This document shows positions 60,092 through 64,000 of a stretch of 64,000 nt of DNA, piece after piece (within the stretch, counting starts at the first letter, position 1; each line of letters begins with the position of its first letter). Below the pieces are notes generated by a model. It was given only the letters and a program-made list of their open reading frames with translations. It did no database searches and had not been told where the DNA came from. The stretch is taken from NCBI GenBank assembly GCA_051656645.1, contig JBOGCH010000013.1:37482-101481 (forward strand), in the 5' to 3' direction. The position numbers and the translations under genes were made by a program. The DNA comes from JBOGCH01 sp051656645 (GTDB lineage: Bacteria > Bacteroidota > Bacteroidia > Bacteroidales > Marinifilaceae).

Positions 60092-61726
60092 TTACATCAT
60101 TCCGGGCATTCCACCACCCATACCGCCCATCGGAGCGGCCGGTGTTTCTACTTTCTCTTCAACCAAAACACATTCAGTTGTTAATAGCATTCCGGCAATC
60201 GAAGCGGCGTTCTCTAAAGCTACGCGAGTAACTTTCTTAGGGTCAATTACACCGGCTTCCATAAGATTTTGGTATTCATTGCTACGTGCATTGTATCCAA
60301 AGTCACCTTTACCTTCGCGAACTTTATTTACAATTACAGCACCCTCTACACCTGCATTGAATGCAATTTGGCGTAATGGCTCTTCAATAGCACGCTTAAT
60401 AATTTCAATACCTGTTGTCTCATCCTCTGTGTCGCCTTTCATATTGGTTAAAGCAGCCTGAGCGCGGATGTATGCAACACCACCTCCAGGAACAATACCT
60501 TCCTCAATAGCAGCACGAGTTGCGCTTAATGCATCGTCCACGCGGTCTTTTTTCTCCTTCATTTCAATCTCAGAAGCAGCACCAACGTAAAGAACAGCTA
60601 CACCGCCTGCAAGTTTTGCTAAACGCTCATGTAATTTTTCTTTATCGTAATCAGAGGTAGCGTTTTGAATTAAGCTCTTAATTTGCGCTACACGCTCTTC
60701 AATTGCTTCTTTACTTCCCGCACCGTTTACAATTGTTGTATTTTCTTTGTCAACAGTAATTTTCTCTGCGCGTCCAAGCATATCCATTGTAGCACCCTCA
60801 AGTTTCATACCCTTTTCTTGAGAAATTACAACACCACCTGTTAGGATAGCTAAATCCTCAAGCATATCTTTGCGTCGGTCTCCAAATCCTGGAGCTTTTA
60901 CTGCAGCAATCTTTAAGGATCCTCTTAAACGGTTTACTACAAGTGTAGCAAGAGCTTCGCTCTCTACATCCTCAGCAATTATTAATAGTGGACGTCCAGT
61001 TTGTGCCACAGGCTCAAGTATTGGAAGTAACTCCTTCATAGTAGTTACCTTCTTGTCGTAAAGTAATACAAAAGGATTTTCAAAGTCCACAATCATTTTT
61101 TCGCTGTTAGTAACGAAATATGGTGAAATGTAACCGCGGTCAAATTGCATACCTTCTACAATTTTCACCTCAGTTTCAGTTCCTTTAGCTTCTTCAACTG
61201 TGATTACACCCTCTTTTTTCACTTTTTTCATTGCATCTGCAATAAGTGAACCGATAGTATCATCACCATTAGCAGAGATACGAGCCACTTGACGTATTTT
61301 TTCATAATCGTCGCCAACATTCTCTTTTTGCTCCTCTAGGTTTTTCACAACAGCGCGAACTGCTTTCTCAATTCCGGCTTTAAGCTCCATTGGGTTAGCT
61401 CCGGCAGTTACGTTTTTCAAACCTACGGTAATAATAGATTGTGCAAGAATTGTTGCAGTAGTAGTACCGTCACCAGCATCGTCACCTGTTTTAGAAGCAA
61501 CCTCTTTCACCATTTGTGCGCCAATGTTAGCATAAGGATCAGATAACTCAATTTCCTTAGCTACCGATACTCCATCCTTAGTGATGTGAGGAGCACCAAA
61601 TTTCTTCTCAATAACAACGTGACGGCCTTTAGGACCTAAGGTTACTTTAACGGCATTTGCTAATTCGTCAACACCTTTTTTAAGTAAATCTCTCGCTTCT
61701 ATATTAAATTTAATCTCTTTTGCCAT
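60092..61726 (-). CDS. groEL: Chaperonin GroEL (HSP60)
   Basis: The 544-residue ATP-dependent folding chaperonin forms tetradecameric rings with GroES. The ATP-binding GDGTTTATILAQ (about 86-97), VTLGPKGRHVVIEK and the late signature AAIEEGIVPGGGVAYIRA are visible. The protein ends with the Gly-Met tail GGMGGGMPGMM. It is the second gene after groES (23-base gap) on the minus strand, and its own terminator follows. Confidence 0.98.
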   Translation of the reverse strand: MAKEIKFNIEARDLLKKGVDELANAVKVTLGPKGRHVVIEKKFGAPHITKDGVSVAKEIELSDPYANIGAQMVKEVASKTGDDAGDGTTTATILAQSIITVGLKNVTAGANPMELKAGIEKAVRAVVKNLEEQKENVGDDYEKIRQVARISANGDDTIGSLIADAMKKVKKEGVITVEEAKGTETEVKIVEGMQFDRGYISPYFVTNSEKMIVDFENPFVLLYDKKVTTMKELLPILEPVAQTGRPLLIIAEDVESEALATLVVNRLRGSLKIAAVKAPGFGDRRKDMLEDLAILTGGVVISQEKGMKLEGATMDMLGRAEKITVDKENTTIVNGAGSKEAIEERVAQIKSLIQNATSDYDKEKLHERLAKLAGGVAVLYVGAASEIEMKEKKDRVDDALSATRAAIEEGIVPGGGVAYIRAQAALTNMKGDTEDETTGIEIIKRAIEEPLRQIAFNAGVEGAVIVNKVREGKGDFGYNARSNEYQNLMEAGVIDPKKVTRVALENAASIAGMLLTTECVLVEEKVETPAAPMGGMGGGMPGMM

Positions 61727-61749
61727 GACTATTTTTCTCTATGTGTTTA

Positions 61750-62019
61750 TTATAAAATCACTAAAACATCGCTTTGATTCATTACAAGATATTTCTTGTC
61801 GTCAATTCTCAAATCAGTACCGGAGTATTTTCCAAATAGGATAGTATCCCCCACTTTAACTTCCATAGGTTCATCGCTTTTTCCGTTTCCTACTGCGATA
61901 ACAACACCACGTTGTGGTTTTTCCTGTGCTGAATCAGGAATAATAATTCCACTTGCTGTTTTAGTTTCTGCCTCTACGGGCTCTACAATAAGCTTGTTAA
62001 GTACTGTTTTTAGTGCCAT
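61750..62019 (-). CDS. groES: Co-chaperonin GroES (HSP10)
   Basis: The 89-residue lid of the GroEL chamber has the mobile loop near TKTASGIIIPDSAQEKPQRG, the conserved GVVIAVGNGK and the strand DTILFGKYSGTDL. Its length is normal. It is the first gene of the groESL operon. No CIRCE element (TTAGCACTC/GAGTGCTAA) is seen upstream; instead two inverted repeats lie at 62114-62154 and 62166-62198. Confidence 0.97.
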   Translation of the reverse strand: MALKTVLNKLIVEPVEAETKTASGIIIPDSAQEKPQRGVVIAVGNGKSDEPMEVKVGDTILFGKYSGTDLRIDDKKYLVMNQSDVLVIL

Positions 62020-62113
62020 AACTGATATTTATTTTATTGGTTCTTGTTTTTATTGTTTGACATAGTAAATACACGAACTATGCCAAACCCTCGTTCCTGT
62101 CAAAACGACAATA

Positions 62114-62154
62114 GCATATAACGTAAATATCAATGGTATAGTTACGTTATATGC
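62114..62154. promoter_or_regulatory. Inverted repeat upstream of groES
   Basis: GCATATAACGTAA (62114-62126) pairs perfectly with TTACGTTATATGC (62142-62154) over 15 bases. It lies about 95 bases before the groES ATG. It might be an operator, a leader hairpin or part of a double terminator after secG. Confidence 0.55.
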
Positions 62155-62165
62155 CATAAAACAAG

Positions 62166-62198
62166 AAGGTGTCAGTATGACTGACATACTGACACCTT
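62166..62198 (-). terminator. Probable terminator of the lptE-TPR-secG operon
   Basis: AAGGTGTCAGTATG (62166-62179) pairs with 62185-62198 over a 5-base loop, 22 bases after the secG stop. The T-run on the minus strand is weak, so termination efficiency is uncertain. Confidence 0.6.
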
Positions 62199-62219
62199 TT
62201 AATATCGTTAATCTGCAAA

Positions 62220-62555
62220 TTATTCGCCTTGCTCTGCTGCTGCTTCCTCTACTCCTGGAAATGTAGGAACGCTTTGCTCAATAGGAGCGTTTTGAATTTG
62301 TTGCTCAATAGCCGATTGTGCGCCACCACCTGTACGAGGAATAAACGCTGCCGATGCTACACATAAAAACAATAGACATCCCGCTAATGTCCATGTAGCT
62401 TTCTCTAAAAAGTCGGTTGTTTTACGTACTCCCATAATTTGGTTCGATGATGAGAAAGACGATGATAAACCGCCACCCTTAGAATTTTGAACCAATACAA
62501 TAAGTATCAACATGATACATACAATAAAAATTAGGATTGAAATAGCTGTATACAT
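62220..62555 (-). CDS. secG: Preprotein translocase subunit SecG
   Basis: The 111-residue small inner-membrane subunit of the SecYEG channel has two helices. The first is AISILIFIVCIMLILIVLVQNSKGGGLSSSF, with the SecG signature around QNSKGGG. The second is WTLAGCLLFLCVASAAFI. A Glu/Gln-rich tail follows. The gene lies 3 bases after the TPR-like gene, in the operon order lptE, TPR, secG that is common in Bacteroidales, just ahead of groESL. Confidence 0.92.
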   Translation of the reverse strand: MYTAISILIFIVCIMLILIVLVQNSKGGGLSSSFSSSNQIMGVRKTTDFLEKATWTLAGCLLFLCVASAAFIPRTGGGAQSAIEQQIQNAPIEQSVPTFPGVEEAAAEQGE

Positions 62556-62558
62556 AGG

Positions 62559-63305
62559 CTAATTATTTATTTTTTCTTTAATAACTTCTATTCGATTTGC
62601 AAAGTAAACACTTTTTTCCGGAAATTTCAAACTTAATTTAATATAAGTTGTTATAGCTTTGTCATATAACCCCTGTTTAACATAAATCTTTGCCAACGTT
62701 TCACTAAAGAGTTCGTCATCTGTGTCAACCTCCTTATTCTCAAACACGGGCAGAATTTTCGTTTCGGGTTTTAATTTAGGCATAGTAGGTTGTTCTCGCA
62801 TAAAGCGTTCAATTAAGTCAACGCTTGACGGTACTGGAGCAGGAATTGAAACAACATTGTCGGCCACCTCCTGAGTATCAGTATTTTCAAGCAAAGAAGC
62901 AATGTCGAAAGCAGTAAAATTGGGGACAATACATTGTTCCGGGTTAGGAGCTAATTGTATATCGGCCACCGCAATTGTTGACAAGCATTCCATCTCCTCT
63001 TCTATCTTGATTTCCTCCACGGGAATCTCACTGTATGCCAAACCATCAATTACATTACAATCCTCAGCATGAGTCATACCGTTCAAAAACAACAAATAAT
63101 GTTTATGATTATGAATGCTAACGGTGTAGCGTTTCAATAAATTGGCATACTGATCGGGCAATTCTTGCTTCACAAAACGCAACTTGTTAACCAACAACAA
63201 TTGGAAGTAGGGATACTTGCACAACGAGGCAGTCAGCGAGTCATAGGACTCGGCCGTAAGGCTAATATCGCCGGACAGTATTTGTGCAAACCACTCCTCG
63301 TTCAT
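62559..63305 (-). CDS. Conserved Bacteroidales protein with a C-terminal TPR-like unit
   Basis: The 248-residue protein takes ATG 63305; the GTG just before it (63308) is in frame. There is no signal peptide. The N-terminal about 100 residues are helical and the middle is acidic and low in structure. The last 45 residues (ETLAKIYVKQGLYDKAITTYIKLSLKFPEKSVYFANRIEVIK) form one to two TPR-type helices. The function is unknown. It is always close to lptE and secG in the Bacteroidales genomes I recall, which suggests an envelope-related role. Confidence 0.7.
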   Translation of the reverse strand: MNEEWFAQILSGDISLTAESYDSLTASLCKYPYFQLLLVNKLRFVKQELPDQYANLLKRYTVSIHNHKHYLLFLNGMTHAEDCNVIDGLAYSEIPVEEIKIEEEMECLSTIAVADIQLAPNPEQCIVPNFTAFDIASLLENTDTQEVADNVVSIPAPVPSSVDLIERFMREQPTMPKLKPETKILPVFENKEVDTDDELFSETLAKIYVKQGLYDKAITTYIKLSLKFPEKSVYFANRIEVIKEKINN

Positions 63306-63316
63306 CACTACTAGGA

Positions 63317-63841
63317 TTACCAGTTAACTAATGCTTTGTTGTAAATATCGTCAATAATTTTATCCAATATTTTGTCAATAAGCCCCTCCTCTATCGAGTT
63401 AAAGTCGGCATCGGTAGAGTAATCCTCATATTGAGAGAAACGTGAATCAAAATTCAATTTCTCGTCATCATCTTTCGTATTTGTATATTTTACACGTATC
63501 TCAATAGTCAAGCGGTTAGAAGCCGCAACCTCGTCACGTTGAATATCAATGGGACGTTGATGATAACCCGTAATTTGTCCTTCAAAACGGATATCTCCAT
63601 TATTATCCGTAAGCTGTGATAATCCGGTTTTTTTACGCAAATAGTCCGTAAGCTTTTCTGTAAACATTGAACTCAAGTAAGGAACCACCAAGAGCGCCTT
63701 ATTTGGAAAATAATCCACGGAGAAAGTTTTTACTTCTGGCGATATTGAAGCACCGCTCATTGAATATTTGATACTTGCAAGCTTGCACGAATTACAGCAC
63801 ACCGCAAATACTAGCGTAAGGAGAATTATATATCTCTTCAT
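63317..63841 (-). CDS. lptE: LptE-family LPS-assembly lipoprotein
   Basis: The 174-residue outer-membrane lipoprotein has lipobox VCCNSC near residue 19 and a small mixed alpha/beta domain. Features are the strands VKTFSVDYFPN, the helix LTDYLRKKTGLSQL and the IRFEGQITGYHQRPI segment of LptE-like proteins that plug LptD. It is the first gene of the operon lptE, TPR, secG. A good promoter lies at 63875-63907. Assignment rests on pattern and gene order; sequence similarity between LptE families is low. Confidence 0.82.
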   Translation of the reverse strand: MKRYIILLTLVFAVCCNSCKLASIKYSMSGASISPEVKTFSVDYFPNKALLVVPYLSSMFTEKLTDYLRKKTGLSQLTDNNGDIRFEGQITGYHQRPIDIQRDEVAASNRLTIEIRVKYTNTKDDDEKLNFDSRFSQYEDYSTDADFNSIEEGLIDKILDKIIDDIYNKALVNW

Positions 63842-63874
63842 GTTGAAGGTTTTAAACGTTTAATTGGACATGGG

Positions 63875-63907
63875 CAAATATAACGATAAAAACCGAAAAC
63901 TTACAAA
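63875..63907 (-). promoter_or_regulatory. Promoter of the lptE operon
   Basis: On the minus strand TTTG (63904-63907), 21 bases, TATATTTG (63875-63882): a consensus Bacteroidetes promoter, 34 bases before the lptE ATG. Confidence 0.68.
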
Positions 63908-63958
63908 CTCAACATAACGATGCATTGTTAAAAGGGAACTGATTACATCCCCTTCGTA

Positions 63959-64000
63959 TCTCATTCAGGTTTCATTCAGCTTTCATTCAGGTTTCATTCA
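63959..64000. repeat. Dispersed palindromic repeat, copy C (cut by the window end)
   Basis: Units in order are TCTCATTCAGG, TTTCATTCAGC, TTTCATTCAGG and TTTCATTCA, cut off. This is the reverse orientation of the right arm of copies A and B, including the same CAGC variant at the third-from-centre position. The outermost unit (TCTCATTCAGG) equals the reverse complement of the outermost unit of copy A. Confidence 0.88.

Noticed and set aside
62020..62110. CIRCE operator before groES.
   Set aside because: Neither half-site TTAGCACTC nor GAGTGCTAA occurs; the palindromes there have different sequence.

Overview
The window looks like a low-GC chromosome segment from a host-associated member of the Bacteroidales. 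The evidence is the gene content: SusC/SusD pairs, FecR/ECF-sigma signalling, fimbrillin-type lipoproteins, DUF4374/PepSY iron-type genes and the LptE-TPR-SecG-GroES-GroEL neighbourhood. Several promoters also fit the Bacteroidetes consensus TTTG-N19-21-TAnnTTTG. Genus cannot be fixed from the sequence alone.

Layout, left to right. (1) 1-2.2 kb: the tail of an unknown gene, nagB and malate dehydrogenase. (2) 2.2-10.6 kb, minus strand: eight tandem lipoproteins of about 300-350 residues that I read as fimbrillin-superfamily (type V pilus-like) subunits, plus a 58-residue mini-lipoprotein. The larger proteins pair up as A-B-A'-B'-C-C'-D-D'. (3) 10.7-15 kb: tRNA-Val, a thioesterase, a stand-alone LacI-type DNA-binding domain, yebC, and two surface-polysaccharide transferases. 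(4) 15.8-22.9 kb: an RND efflux operon (adaptor, pump, TolC) and a beta-propeller lipoprotein. (5) 23-28 kb: a secreted alpha/beta hydrolase, a DcaP-like porin and cbiM(N)-cbiQ. (6) 28.1-38.5 kb: an ECF sigma/FecR pair with SusC, SusD and two accessory surface lipoproteins, a glycan-uptake locus without its own enzymes. (7) 38.6-45.4 kb: cbiO, stranded about 10.5 kb from cbiMQ and inverted; an orphan beta-barrel; lpdA; and a GH20-GH110 operon suited to host blood-group-type glycans. (8) 46-50 kb: a Crp/Fnr regulator, an acyltransferase and a queuosine set (transporter, queC, queF). (9) 50-56.6 kb: a membrane-bound AraC regulator facing a TonB receptor-DUF4374-PepSY operon, probably for iron or heme. 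(10) 56.7-64 kb: glycyl-tRNA synthetase with a Na/Pi cotransporter, groESL, and lptE-TPR-secG.

Functional picture: GH20 and GH110 would free N-acetylglucosamine and galactose from host glycans, SusC/SusD would import oligosaccharides, and NagB would feed amino-sugar phosphate to glycolysis. Fimbrillins, polysaccharide transferases and the acyltransferase shape the cell surface.

The most unusual signals are the fimbrillin array, with cysteine-rich leaders and a cysteine-substituted core motif, and a dispersed palindromic repeat built from 11-bp CCTGAATGAAA units. The repeat is present twice in full, and a third copy is cut by the window end. A separate 33-bp perfect inverted repeat lies at 21.6 kb.
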